Assembly: GCF_000473205.1 (NCBI RefSeq)
Contig: NZ_KI421507.1
Coordinates: 1,616,778-1,628,727 of the forward strand
DNA length: 11,950 nucleotides
Reading direction: 5' to 3'
From: Pseudophaeobacter arcticus DSM 23566
Lineage (GTDB): Bacteria; Pseudomonadota; Alphaproteobacteria; Rhodobacterales; Rhodobacteraceae
This document shows positions 1 through 6,706 of this stretch, one piece after another. A program made the position numbers and the translations under genes. How positions within the stretch are numbered: the first letter of the stretch is position 1; the number at the start of each line of letters is the position of its first letter. The notes under the pieces were generated by a model. It was not told the DNA's origin and did not search any database. It worked only from the letters and a program-made list of their open reading frames with translations.

Positions 1-1725
1 GAGCGGCACCTGCGCGATCTGATCGAGGGGCCAAAGCGCGGCCTCAAATGGGATCTGGTGGCGGCGCTGCGGGCGATCAGCTTCTTTCCCCAGGTGCTGC
101 GGCTCAATGGCGGCCAGTTTGAGGGGCGGCCCTTTCATCTGCACCCCAGCCAGGCGTTCCGGATCGGCTCGCTGTTTGGCTGGAAGAAGTTCAGCGCCAC
201 TCACGGGGCCTGGCTGCGCCGCTTTACCCGGTTCTATGATGAGGAAGGCAAGGGCAACGGCAAGTCGCCGATGCTGGGTGGCATTGGTCTTTATATGATG
301 GTGGCGGATGGTGAGCCGCGCGCCGAGATCTATGCGGCGGCTGCGAAAAAAGACCAGGCGGGCATTTTGTTCCAGGATGCGGTGGCGATGGTGGAACAGT
401 CGCCGGTGCTGAAACGCCGGGTGAAACAGCTTGGGGAAAACCCGGTCTGGCAGCTGACCTATGTGGGCAAGTCGGGCGACAAGCGCAAGTTCAAGCCGCT
501 GTCGGCGGAAAAGGCGCAGTCGGGGCCGCGCCCTCATTGTGCGCTGACGGATGAGGTGCATGAGCATCCCAACCGGGATGTGATCGATATGCTGGAGCGG
601 GGCTTCAAGTTCCGCAAGCAGCCGCTTTTGTGCATGGCGACCAACTCGGGCACCGACAAGAAATCGATCTGCTGGGAAGAGCACCAGCACGGGGTCAATG
701 TGGTGAGCGGGGTGCATGAGGATGACAGCACCTTTGCCTTTATCTGCGCGCTGGATGACGGGGATGATTGGGAGAATGACCCCAGCTGCTGGGTGAAGGT
801 GAACCCGCTTTTGGGGGTGACGATTGAGGAAGACTATCTGCGGGGTGTTGTGAAACAGGCGCGGATGATGCCGGGCAAGCGCAATGGCATTGCGCGGCTG
901 CATTTTTGCCAGTGGACGCAATCGGTAAAGGCGGCGATCAAGCGCGATGCCTGGGTGGCCTGCCATGGTGATGTGGATGCAGAGGCCTTGACCGAAAAGG
1001 GATACCGCTGTTTTGGCGGGCTGGATCTGAGCCAGGTGCGGGACTTCACCGCGCTCACCCTGACCTGGGTGCTGGATGCCACCAAGGACGCGGAACAACT
1101 GGTGTCAAAGACCTGGTTCTGGACGCCAAAGGATACGCTGCTGGAGCGCGCGGGCCGCGATCAGGCGCCCTATGATCTGTGGGCCGATCAGGGCCATATC
1201 GAGGCGATCCCCGGCGAGCGGTTGAAATACCCCTGGCTGGCGGATGCGCTGGCGGATCTGAATGCGCGCTATCTGCCAGAGGTGATTGCCTGCGACCAAT
1301 ATGGGCTGGAGCGGCTGAAGGACAGCCTGACGGAAAAGGGGCTGTTGTTGCCAAGCGAGGTGCATCCGCAGGGCTTCCAGAAGCGGATCCTGGACAAGGT
1401 GCCGGATCCGACCAAACCGGGTGAAGAGGTCGAGATCTATCTGTGGATGCCGGATTCGATCAACAAGCTGGAAAACGCAATTTACGATGGGCGGCTCATG
1501 GTTGCCAAGAACCCGCTGCTGGACAGCATGGCGGCCTCGGTGACTTACGCCGAGAATCGCACCGGGCACCGGATGTTTGACAAGGAAAAGGCCCATGGCC
1601 GGATTGACGGCATGGTGTCGCTTGCGATGTCGGCGGGCATGGCGCTGTGCCGGGACCGTGGCCTGCCGGAGCAGTCGCCCTGGGCCGATGATGGCTATTC
1701 AATGGAGGATGACCTGTGGGATTGA
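1..1725 (+). CDS. terL: Phage terminase large subunit (5' end outside window)
   Basis: ATP-driven DNA packaging motor and headful or site nuclease that docks on the portal. The frame is open from base 1. The codons before the first possible start (GTG at 58) read ERHLRDLIEGPKRGLKWD, which looks like conserved terminase sequence, so the true start is probably just upstream; 574 residues are visible. Numbering from base 1, a Walker A-like loop KGNGKS spans residues 84-89 and a Walker B segment ALTDEV with D184-E185 follows. The C-terminal RNase H-like nuclease shows three spaced acidic positions: D342 in GGLDLSQ, D432 in IACDQYG and D536 in GRIDGM. This is the HK97/phiE125-type (Terminase_1-like) arrangement, and both domains look intact. 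The 3' end overlaps the portal start by 10 bases. The small terminase subunit is expected upstream, outside the window. Confidence 0.95.
   Translation, partial: ERHLRDLIEGPKRGLKWDLVAALRAISFFPQVLRLNGGQFEGRPFHLHPSQAFRIGSLFGWKKFSATHGAWLRRFTRFYDEEGKGNGKSPMLGGIGLYMMVADGEPRAEIYAAAAKKDQAGILFQDAVAMVEQSPVLKRRVKQLGENPVWQLTYVGKSGDKRKFKPLSAEKAQSGPRPHCALTDEVHEHPNRDVIDMLERGFKFRKQPLLCMATNSGTDKKSICWEEHQHGVNVVSGVHEDDSTFAFICALDDGDDWENDPSCWVKVNPLLGVTIEEDYLRGVVKQARMMPGKRNGIARLHFCQWTQSVKAAIKRDAWVACHGDVDAEALTEKGYRCFGGLDLSQVRDFTALTLTWVLDATKDAEQLVSKTWFWTPKDTLLERAGRDQAPYDLWADQGHIEAIPGERLKYPWLADALADLNARYLPEVIACDQYGLERLKDSLTEKGLLLPSEVHPQGFQKRILDKVPDPTKPGEEVEIYLWMPDSINKLENAIYDGRLMVAKNPLLDSMAASVTYAENRTGHRMFDKEKAHGRIDGMVSLAMSAGMALCRDRGLPEQSPWADDGYSMEDDLWD
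1704..1708 (+). promoter_or_regulatory. Ribosome binding site deciding the portal start
   Basis: GGAGG lies inside the last codons of the terminase gene, 7 bases before GTG 1716. An in-frame ATG at 1725, which overlaps the terminase TGA, would sit 16 bases from this site. The spacing therefore favours the GTG start, giving an N-terminus of MGLMGRLRR that is typical of portal proteins. Confidence 0.7.
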
Positions 1726-3032
1726 TGGGCAGATTGCGCCGTGACCGGGCTGTGGCCGAGGCGGCGCCAGAGGATCGCGCCCAAGTGCTGGTGGACAGTG
1801 GGCAGGTGGACGGTAATGCGACCAGCATTGCGGATGTTCTGAATGGCGGCACCTCTGAGGGCGTGACCATGAAAGAGGCGCTGTCGCTGCCAGCGGTCTG
1901 GGACGCGATCAACTTTCTGTCGGCGGCGATGGCGGGATTGCCGATTGAGGTGTTTGAAAAGACCGACGAGACGGGCGGCGACAAGAAACTGACCGGCGGC
2001 GTGGCCGATGTGCTGGGGGCGGCGGTCAATGACAGCACCACCTCGTTCAGTTGGCGCGAGACGTTTTTTGCCCAGGTGTTTGGGCCGGGGCGGGCCTATA
2101 GCTACATTGAGCGCGACCGGCGCGGCGAGGTGATCAATCTCTTTGCCATGGAGTATGAGCGGGTCACGGTGCGCAGGGTGAAGGGGCGTCTGTTCTATGA
2201 CTATATGGAGCCGTCGGGCCGGGTGAAAACCTATGCCGGCAAGGACGTGATTGATATCGCCTATATGCTGCAACCGGATCATGTGAACTGCCATAATCCG
2301 GTGATGACCTGCGCCAGCGCCATCCGTCAGGGGCTGAATGCCAACCGCTATGCGCTGACGGTTTTTGGCAAGAATGGCGTGCCGCCCTATGTGCTGAAAG
2401 GCCCATTTACGGCGGCCAGGGAAATGATGCGGGCGGCGGCGGATCTGATGAAGGTGACGCGCCGGTCGGCGGAGGATGGCAAGCCGATCCTGCCGATGCC
2501 AGCGGGGCATGATCTGGTGCGGCTGGGGGATGACCCGGAAAAAATGCAGCTGACGCCGGTGCAGATCTTTGCGGTGGGGCAGGTGGCGCGGATCTATCAG
2601 TTGCCGCCGGTGTTTTTGCAGGAGCTGAGCAAGGGCAATTACAACAATATCGAGCATCAGGATTTGCATCTGGTCAAACATACCCTGCGGCGCTGGGTTG
2701 AGAAGTTTGAGCAGGAGCTGACGCTGAAGATTTTTGGGCGCGGCTCCCGGCGCTATGTGAAGCTGGACCTGGACGGCATCATGCGGGGCGACTTCAAGAC
2801 CCGGATCGAGGCGATTGTGAAGGCGGTTCAGAATGCGCTTTTGACCCCGAATGAGGGGCGCGAAATGATGAACAAACCACCGCTGGCGGGGGGTGAGACG
2901 CTGTTTATCCAGGGCGCCACGGTGCCGTTGGAAATGGCGGGCACGGCCTTCAACAAGAATGCGCCCCCGGCAGTTGGCGACAGGCCTGCCGAAGAGCCAG
3001 ACGACACAACAGAGACAACCGAAACCGAGTAA
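1716..3032 (+). CDS. Phage portal protein (HK97 family)
   Basis: Forms the dodecameric ring at one capsid vertex through which DNA enters and leaves, and onto which the terminase and later the connector dock. At 438 residues it has the usual length for the HK97 portal family. Recognisable segments are SLPAVWDAINFLS (57-69) in the N-terminal wing, GKNGVPPYVLKGP (218-230), and RIYQLPPVFLQ (292-302) followed by NYNNIEHQ (308-315) near the clip/stem. The tail is low-complexity and rich in Glu and Thr (TTETTETE), probably disordered. Start chosen: GTG 1716, because of GGAGG at 1704-1708; ATG 1725 would shorten it by three residues. It lies directly between the terminase and the prohead protease, the expected order. 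Confidence 0.94.
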   Translation: MGLMGRLRRDRAVAEAAPEDRAQVLVDSGQVDGNATSIADVLNGGTSEGVTMKEALSLPAVWDAINFLSAAMAGLPIEVFEKTDETGGDKKLTGGVADVLGAAVNDSTTSFSWRETFFAQVFGPGRAYSYIERDRRGEVINLFAMEYERVTVRRVKGRLFYDYMEPSGRVKTYAGKDVIDIAYMLQPDHVNCHNPVMTCASAIRQGLNANRYALTVFGKNGVPPYVLKGPFTAAREMMRAAADLMKVTRRSAEDGKPILPMPAGHDLVRLGDDPEKMQLTPVQIFAVGQVARIYQLPPVFLQELSKGNYNNIEHQDLHLVKHTLRRWVEKFEQELTLKIFGRGSRRYVKLDLDGIMRGDFKTRIEAIVKAVQNALLTPNEGREMMNKPPLAGGETLFIQGATVPLEMAGTAFNKNAPPAVGDRPAEEPDDTTETTETE

Positions 3033-3033
3033 C

Positions 3034-3040
3034 AGGAGGT
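3034..3040 (+). promoter_or_regulatory. Strong ribosome binding site of the protease gene
   Basis: AGGAGGT, an almost full anti-Shine-Dalgarno match, starts one base after the portal stop codon and ends 4 bases before ATG 3045. It fixes the protease start. Confidence 0.75.
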
Positions 3041-3044
3041 CGCG

Positions 3045-3638
3045 ATGAGCGAGCTGCAACGTGAGGTGCGCTATTGCGCCCTCGCGCCCGTTGAGCTGCG
3101 TGAGGCTGCGGGTGATCAGATCAATGTGACCGGCTATGCCGCTGTCTTTGGCGAGGCGGCGGATATTGGCCCGCTGGACAGCTGGGGCTGGTCGGAGGTG
3201 GTGGAACGCGGTGCTTTCAGCGCGGCACTGCAGCGCGGTGATGATGTGACCTTTCTGATCAATCACCGGGATCTGCCGCTGGCGCGCACCACATCCGGCA
3301 CGCTGACGCTGACTGAGGATGAACGCGGTTTGCGAGTGGATACGGCGCTGGATGCCAGTGATCCGGATGTGATGCGGATCCTGCCCAAGATGCGGCGGGG
3401 GGATCTGTCAAAGATGAGCTTTGCCTTTGTGGCCGAGAAAGAGACCTGGGACGAAACCGGCGATCACGCGGTGCGCAGCATCCAGTCGGTGCGGCTGTAT
3501 GATGTCTCGATTGTGACGGACCCGGCCTATGAGGGCACCGAAATCGGCCTGCGCTCAAAACAGTTGGCACTTGGCGGCGGCGTGGATCTGCACCGCCGCC
3601 AGATGCAGATGCGGATGCGACTGACCTGCGGCGGCTGA
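3045..3638 (+). CDS. HK97-type prohead maturation protease
   Basis: Serine protease of the HK97 prohead family (herpesvirus-assemblin-like fold). It is packaged in the prohead, cuts the N-terminal delta domain off the capsid protein and then digests itself. It has 197 residues, the normal size. N-terminal strands INVTGYAAVFGE (26-37) and ERGAFSAAL (54-62) precede the catalytic His74 in LINHRD. The likely nucleophile is Ser125 in LSKMSFAF, and the conserved RLYDVSIVTDPAY segment (150-162) follows. The last ~20 residues are rich in Met, Arg and Gln and probably flexible. Start supported by the strong ribosome binding site at 3034-3040. It sits between the portal gene and its substrate, the capsid gene. 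The catalytic assignment is by motif position only. Confidence 0.93.
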   Translation: MSELQREVRYCALAPVELREAAGDQINVTGYAAVFGEAADIGPLDSWGWSEVVERGAFSAALQRGDDVTFLINHRDLPLARTTSGTLTLTEDERGLRVDTALDASDPDVMRILPKMRRGDLSKMSFAFVAEKETWDETGDHAVRSIQSVRLYDVSIVTDPAYEGTEIGLRSKQLALGGGVDLHRRQMQMRMRLTCGG

Positions 3639-3660
3639 ACCCGCATTCCACCGCCCAGAT

Positions 3661-3688
3661 AGATCGCGCGCCCCGGGCAGGCGCATCT
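3661..3688 (+). terminator. Hairpin between protease and capsid genes (weak terminator or mRNA processing site)
   Basis: The arms GCGCC (3668-3672) and GGCGC (3680-3684) pair around a 7-base loop. The stem continues as AGAT (3661-3664) with ATCT (3685-3688) after a 3-base bulge on the left arm. Only two further T residues follow, so it is a poor intrinsic terminator. It could set the 5' boundary of a capsid mRNA by blocking nucleases, or it may be incidental. Confidence 0.35.
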
Positions 3689-3737
3689 TTCCACACCCAA
3701 TCACCAAAACCCAATCTCAACATCAAAGGATGATCCT
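3684..3737 (+). promoter_or_regulatory. G-free leader and ribosome binding site of the capsid gene
   Basis: From 3684 to 3727 the plus strand contains no G at all, although the surrounding DNA is GC-rich. AAAGGA at 3725-3730 then lies 7 bases before ATG 3738. A G-free A/C-rich leader cannot fold on itself, so it should leave the ribosome binding site open. That fits the most highly expressed gene of the operon. No convincing -35/-10 promoter pair was seen. Confidence 0.45.
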
Positions 3738-5018
3738 ATGAGCAAGATCAAGGAACTGCGCGAGCGCGCCAAGACAATCGAAACCGAAGCGCGCTCCATT
3801 CTGGACAGCGTGACGGACAAGACGCCCAAGGCGGAGGCTGAGGCGGCGCATCAGAAGTTTGACACCATGATGGATGAGCGCGACAGCGTGGTGGCGCAGG
3901 CTGATCGCGAAGAGCGCGCCTATAAGGCGGCCCAGCAGGAAGAGCGCCGCCGCGAGACCCAGGAACGCGAAGAGCGCGAAGCACAGCGCCCTGGGCAGGA
4001 AGAGCGCCAGCACAACCCGGCGCAGGCGGTTGGCGATGAATACCGCGAGGCCTTCCGCCAGTATCTTGCCAATGGGGCGGATATGTCCGAGCTGGACCGC
4101 GAGGCGCGCGAGGCTTTGCGGGCGGGTGCCCAGGAAATCCGGGCGCAGAATACTGGCACCGGGGCGCAGGGCGGCTTTCTGGTGCCAACCACGCTGGCCA
4201 ACACCATCAATATCGCCGCTGCCGCCCATGGCCCGATGATGGATGGGACGATTGCGACCGAGATCAATCTGGCCAATGGCGCGCCCTTTGATATGCCGAT
4301 GGTGGACGATACCGAGGCCGAAATGGATCCGCACGCGGAGGGCGAAGAGGGTGTGGATGATGACAGCGGCGACATCGTCATCGGCAAGACGCAGCTGCTG
4401 GCGCATGTGATGAAAACGCCCTGGATCAAATGGTCCTTTGAGCTGGCGCAGGATTCCAGTTTTGGCTTTGAGGCGCTGCTGGGTCAGCTGATCGGGGAGC
4501 GCATCGGGCGCACCGGCAACAAGTGGCTGACGGTGGGCAGTGGCGTCAATGAGCCGCTTGGGTTTGTGACTGGCGCGCCGGTTGGCCATGCGGCGGGATC
4601 GGCGGCGGCGCTGACCTTTGATGACATCATTGATCTGGAGCATTCGGTTGATCCGGCCTATCGCACCGGTCCCAAGGTGCGGTTCCAGATGCATGACCAG
4701 ACAGTCAAGGCGCTGCGTAAGATCAAGGATGCCAATGGCCGCTATCTCTGGTCTGATGGGGACGTGACCAAGGGGGTGACGCCCTCGCTGAATGGCAAGC
4801 CGGTGTCGTTCAACCAGGCGATGGCCAAGATTGGCGCCTCGGCCAAGCCGATCTCCTTTGGCGACTTCTCGCAGTATTATGTGCGCAAGGTGGGCAACCC
4901 GCTGATTGGTGTGGCGCGCGAGAAGTTCTTTCCCAACCTTGGGATTATGGGGGTGCACCGCATTGACGGCGCGCCGGGTCAGACCAAGGCCATCAAGACG
5001 CTGCAGATGGCGGCCTGA
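3738..5018 (+). CDS. Major capsid protein (HK97 fold)
   Basis: Builds the icosahedral shell. At 426 residues it has the expected size for an HK97 gp5-type precursor with a built-in scaffold. Residues 1 to about 93 form a highly charged predicted coiled coil, the delta domain, with a strikingly Glu/Arg-rich stretch at 57-90 that repeats EER. After EYREAFRQYL (101-110) comes the N-arm and the typical GTGAQGGFLVPTTLA stretch (140-154), which leads into the HK97 core. The C-terminal part, through VGNPLIGVAREKFF, is complete. The upstream protease probably cleaves somewhere between the coiled coil and the GGFLVP segment; the exact site cannot be read from sequence. It is preceded by an unstructured leader with its own ribosome binding site and followed by a strong hairpin. 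Confidence 0.95.
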   Translation: MSKIKELRERAKTIETEARSILDSVTDKTPKAEAEAAHQKFDTMMDERDSVVAQADREERAYKAAQQEERRRETQEREEREAQRPGQEERQHNPAQAVGDEYREAFRQYLANGADMSELDREAREALRAGAQEIRAQNTGTGAQGGFLVPTTLANTINIAAAAHGPMMDGTIATEINLANGAPFDMPMVDDTEAEMDPHAEGEEGVDDDSGDIVIGKTQLLAHVMKTPWIKWSFELAQDSSFGFEALLGQLIGERIGRTGNKWLTVGSGVNEPLGFVTGAPVGHAAGSAAALTFDDIIDLEHSVDPAYRTGPKVRFQMHDQTVKALRKIKDANGRYLWSDGDVTKGVTPSLNGKPVSFNQAMAKIGASAKPISFGDFSQYYVRKVGNPLIGVAREKFFPNLGIMGVHRIDGAPGQTKAIKTLQMAA

Positions 5019-5032
5019 TCTGGCTGCATTTT

Positions 5033-5059
5033 AAGGCGGTCCCTTTGGGGGGCCGCTTT
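5033..5059 (+). terminator. Strong hairpin after the capsid gene (partial terminator or attenuator)
   Basis: An 11-base left arm (5033-5043) pairs with 5049-5059 around a 5-base loop TTTGG, using nine Watson-Crick pairs and two G-U pairs. The following CCTGTTTCTTATT is T-rich but not a clean T run. It lies 14 bases after the capsid stop and before the minor head genes. A likely role is partial termination, or protection of the capsid mRNA 3' end, so that capsid outnumbers the downstream products. Confidence 0.6.
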
Positions 5060-5074
5060 CCTGTTTCTTATTCC

Positions 5075-5080
5075 CGAGGG
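5075..5080 (+). promoter_or_regulatory. Ribosome binding site deciding the start at 5089
   Basis: CGAGGG ends 8 bases before ATG 5089. An upstream in-frame GTG at 5080 overlaps this site, so ATG 5089 is the better start for the small protein. Confidence 0.55.
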
Positions 5081-5088
5081 TGACCCCC

Positions 5089-5298
5089 ATGAAAATCAAA
5101 ATCCTTACCAGCTGCGGCGGTGTTGCCCGTAGCTTTACCGCCGGTACCGAGCCAACTGTCGCTGATGATGTCGGCCAGGATCTGGTCAATGCGGGCTACG
5201 CTGAATTGCTTGACGCCGAGGCGCAGCCGGTTGTGGCGGTTTCCGAGCCCACCGAGCCCACCGAGCCCACCGAGCCCACCGAGCCCACCGAGGAGTGA
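5089..5298 (+). CDS. Small post-capsid protein of unknown function with (EPT)n tail
   Basis: A 69-residue protein. Residues 1-45 (MKIKILTSCGGVARSFTAGT at the start, later LVNAGYAELLD) resemble the short phage proteins often found just after the capsid gene in HK97-type operons. These usually begin with a beta-rich stretch and contain a conserved LxxAGYAE-like motif; their function is not established. From about residue 53 the protein is a low-complexity acidic tail of Glu-Pro-Thr units ending in EE, encoded by five identical 9-base repeats. Start chosen at ATG 5089 by its ribosome binding site; GTG 5080 would add MTP. The gene ends 4 bases before the connector gene, and its last codons carry that gene's ribosome binding site, so the two are probably co-translated. 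It could be a decoration or accessory head protein, which is speculation. Confidence 0.75.
   Translation: MKIKILTSCGGVARSFTAGTEPTVADDVGQDLVNAGYAELLDAEAQPVVAVSEPTEPTEPTEPTEPTEE
5245..5289 (+). repeat. Five perfect tandem copies of GAGCCCACC
   Basis: The 9-base unit GAGCCCACC is repeated five times without a mismatch and encodes Glu-Pro-Thr each time. Because the unit is three codons long, gain or loss of copies by slippage keeps the frame and changes only the tail length of the small protein. Confidence 0.95.
5291..5295 (+). promoter_or_regulatory. Ribosome binding site deciding the connector start
   Basis: AGGAG lies within the last two Glu codons of the small protein, 7 bases before ATG 5303. 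It sets the connector start there and rules out the much longer open frame that runs back through the Glu-Pro-Thr repeat. Confidence 0.7.
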
Positions 5299-5302
5299 TC
5301 CG

Positions 5303-5881
5303 ATGGCTTTGACGCGGAGTGTTGCACCGGTTCTGGCGCCGGTGGATCTGGCCCGGCTGCAGGCGCATATGCGGCTGGAAGCCGGGGAAGATGATGACCA
5401 TCTGCAGCACTGCCTTGATGTGGCGATTGCGCAGTTTGATGGCGCGGATGGCGAGCTGGGCCGCGCACTGATGGATCAGACCTGGCGGGAGACCTTCTCG
5501 GCAGTGCCGCCCGGTGGCCGGGGCGTTGTGCTCACGCTGTTGCCGGTGCGCGAGATCGTCCAGGCCGAGATCCGCGATGCCAATGGCGACTGGATCGCGG
5601 TTGAGGGCGTGACGTTAGAGGATCTTGAGGGGGATCGCAGCGCGGTGTTTGCGCCGTCCTGGGGGGCACCGGGGCGCCACCGCTGGCCCTTGCGGATTGA
5701 TTATGTGGCGGGCTTTGGCGCTGAGCCAGGCGCGGTGCCCTTGCCGATCTGCCATGCCATCCTGTTGTTTGCGGCGCATCTTTATAAGGCGCGTGAGCCT
5801 GTGAGTTTTGAGGGCACACCGGTTGAGGTGCCGCTGTCGATCGCGCGGCTGGTGGCGCCGTTCAAAAGCTGGTGGATGTGA
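5303..5881 (+). CDS. Head-tail connector protein (phiE125 gp8 / HK97 gp6-like)
   Basis: Adaptor that forms a ring under the portal and joins it to the head-closure protein. It has 192 residues. It starts with the typical pattern of this family: a proline-containing lead (APVDLARLQAHMRL, 12-25), then acidic residues and a helix (EDDDHLQHCLDVAI). It continues with GRALMDQTWRETF (53-65), PVREIVQAEIRDANGD (81-96), a FAPSWGAPG segment (116-124), RIDYVAGFG (131-139) and a C-terminal helix with PICHAILLFAAHLYKAREP (148-166). This matches the phiE125 gp8 family of alphaproteobacterial and Burkholderia prophages. The open frame extends further 5', but start ATG 5303 has AGGAG 7 bases upstream and lies just after the small protein's stop. 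The stop overlaps the next ATG by one base (TGATG). Confidence 0.85.
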   Translation: MALTRSVAPVLAPVDLARLQAHMRLEAGEDDDHLQHCLDVAIAQFDGADGELGRALMDQTWRETFSAVPPGGRGVVLTLLPVREIVQAEIRDANGDWIAVEGVTLEDLEGDRSAVFAPSWGAPGRHRWPLRIDYVAGFGAEPGAVPLPICHAILLFAAHLYKAREPVSFEGTPVEVPLSIARLVAPFKSWWM

Positions 5882-6219
5882 TGCGGATTGCTGCGCGTGA
5901 TCGGCGGATCATCATCCTGCAGGCCACCTTTGAGAAAAACGACGCCAGGGAAATGGTGGCAACGGGGTGGGAGGCATATGCGCGCCCCTGGGCTGCGTTT
6001 ACGCCGGTGTCTGATGGCGAGCGGCTGCGTGCAGCGGCGGTGGAGCAGAAATCGGATGCCCGGTTTGTTGTGTCCTGGTCGGTGCGGCTTGCAGAAATCA
6101 CCAGCGCCTTTCGATTGCGCTTTGACGGGGATGATTGGCGGATCACCGGCATCAAGGAATTGGGCTTTCGTAATGAGCTGGAGATCACCGCCTGGCGATT
6201 GAAGAAAGCAGGGGGCTGA
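5881..6219 (+). CDS. Head-closure / head-tail adaptor protein (SPP1 gp16-like)
   Basis: Seals the filled head below the connector and provides the docking surface for the tail. From ATG 5881 it is 112 residues, the usual size. It shows the family pattern: a basic N-terminus leading into strand RRIIILQA, the WEAYARPWAAFTPVSDGE segment where an SPP1 gp16/GTA-type WxxYAxV-like motif is expected, a beta-barrel middle with SWSVRLA, then FDGDDWRITGIKEL and a C-terminal strand NELEITAWRL. ATG 5881 overlaps the connector TGA (TGATG), so translation is probably coupled; in-frame GTG codons at 5872 and 5878 are alternative starts that would add one to three residues. A weak GGTGG lies 5 bases upstream. 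Family assignment is from motif resemblance, with no alignment run. Confidence 0.82.
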   Translation: MRIAARDRRIIILQATFEKNDAREMVATGWEAYARPWAAFTPVSDGERLRAAAVEQKSDARFVVSWSVRLAEITSAFRLRFDGDDWRITGIKELGFRNELEITAWRLKKAGG

Positions 6220-6220
6220 T

Positions 6221-6706
6221 ATGGGTGCAAAACTGCGCATTGAAGGCTCGGGCGATATCGAGCGCGCCCTGGTGCAGCTCACGCGGGGGCAGTCGAAAGC
6301 CTCGGGGCGGCGGGCGCTGAAAAAGGTGCTGAAGCCGGTGGCGCAAGCGGCAGAAGGCATGGCGGGCGGCAAGTTCAAGGTTGCGGTGACCAGCAAGCTG
6401 GACAAGAGCCAGAAGCGGCGCGCGCGCGGCGATCAGGGCCGCAATCGGGTGGCGATGTATGTGGGGCCGGTGCAGTCGGATGGCAGTCATTCCCCGCATG
6501 CGCATCTTTATGAGGATGGCACCGCGCCGCGTTATCAGAACTCCACCGGCAAATTTACCGGCGAGATGCCGGCCAATCCCTTCCTGCGGCCTGCCTGGGA
6601 TCTCTATGCGCCGGGGATGCTGGAGGCTCTGGGGCTGGAGATCCGCAAGGATATCGACAAGACGCTGGAGCGGGCACGGCGCAAGGCTTTGAGGGCTGGC
6701 AAATGA
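6221..6706 (+). CDS. HK97 gp10-like tail-joining protein
   Basis: Member of the HK97 gp10 family, which acts at the head-tail junction or in tail completion. It has 161 residues. The N-terminal part is a helix rich in Arg and Lys (GRRALKKVLKPVAQAAEGMA, 29-48). Then comes a basic loop KSQKRRARGDQGR (62-74), a beta strand VAMYVGPV and the family hallmarks: HAHLYEDGTAPR (93-104) and EMPANPFLRPAWD (115-127). The C-terminus is a charged helix. Start ATG 6221 is one base after the adaptor stop, with AGGGGG at 6210-6215 five bases upstream. The 3' end overlaps the next gene by four bases (ATGA). The canonical Rhodobacter capsulatus GTA cluster, as I recall it, has no separate gene of this kind, so its presence points to a phage. 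Confidence 0.9.
   Translation: MGAKLRIEGSGDIERALVQLTRGQSKASGRRALKKVLKPVAQAAEGMAGGKFKVAVTSKLDKSQKRRARGDQGRNRVAMYVGPVQSDGSHSPHAHLYEDGTAPRYQNSTGKFTGEMPANPFLRPAWDLYAPGMLEALGLEIRKDIDKTLERARRKALRAGK

Noticed and set aside
58..60. GTG 58 as the true terminase start
   Set aside because: The same frame is open back to base 1 and reads like conserved terminase sequence (ERHLRDL), so the gene more probably begins before the window.
1695..3266. A 523-codon open frame on the minus strand
   Set aside because: It lies antisense to the portal and protease genes. Its translation is rich in His, Arg, Pro and Gln without recognisable motifs, as expected for the shadow of a high-GC gene.
3723..4958. A 411-codon open frame on the minus strand
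   Set aside because: Antisense to almost the whole capsid gene, with shadow-type composition. The plus-strand product is an unmistakable HK97 capsid protein.
5120..5881. A longer version of the connector gene starting at 5120
   Set aside because: The extra 61 codons overlap the small protein and translate its repeat as a Ser/Pro run. ATG 5303 has a well-placed ribosome site and gives the normal family length.
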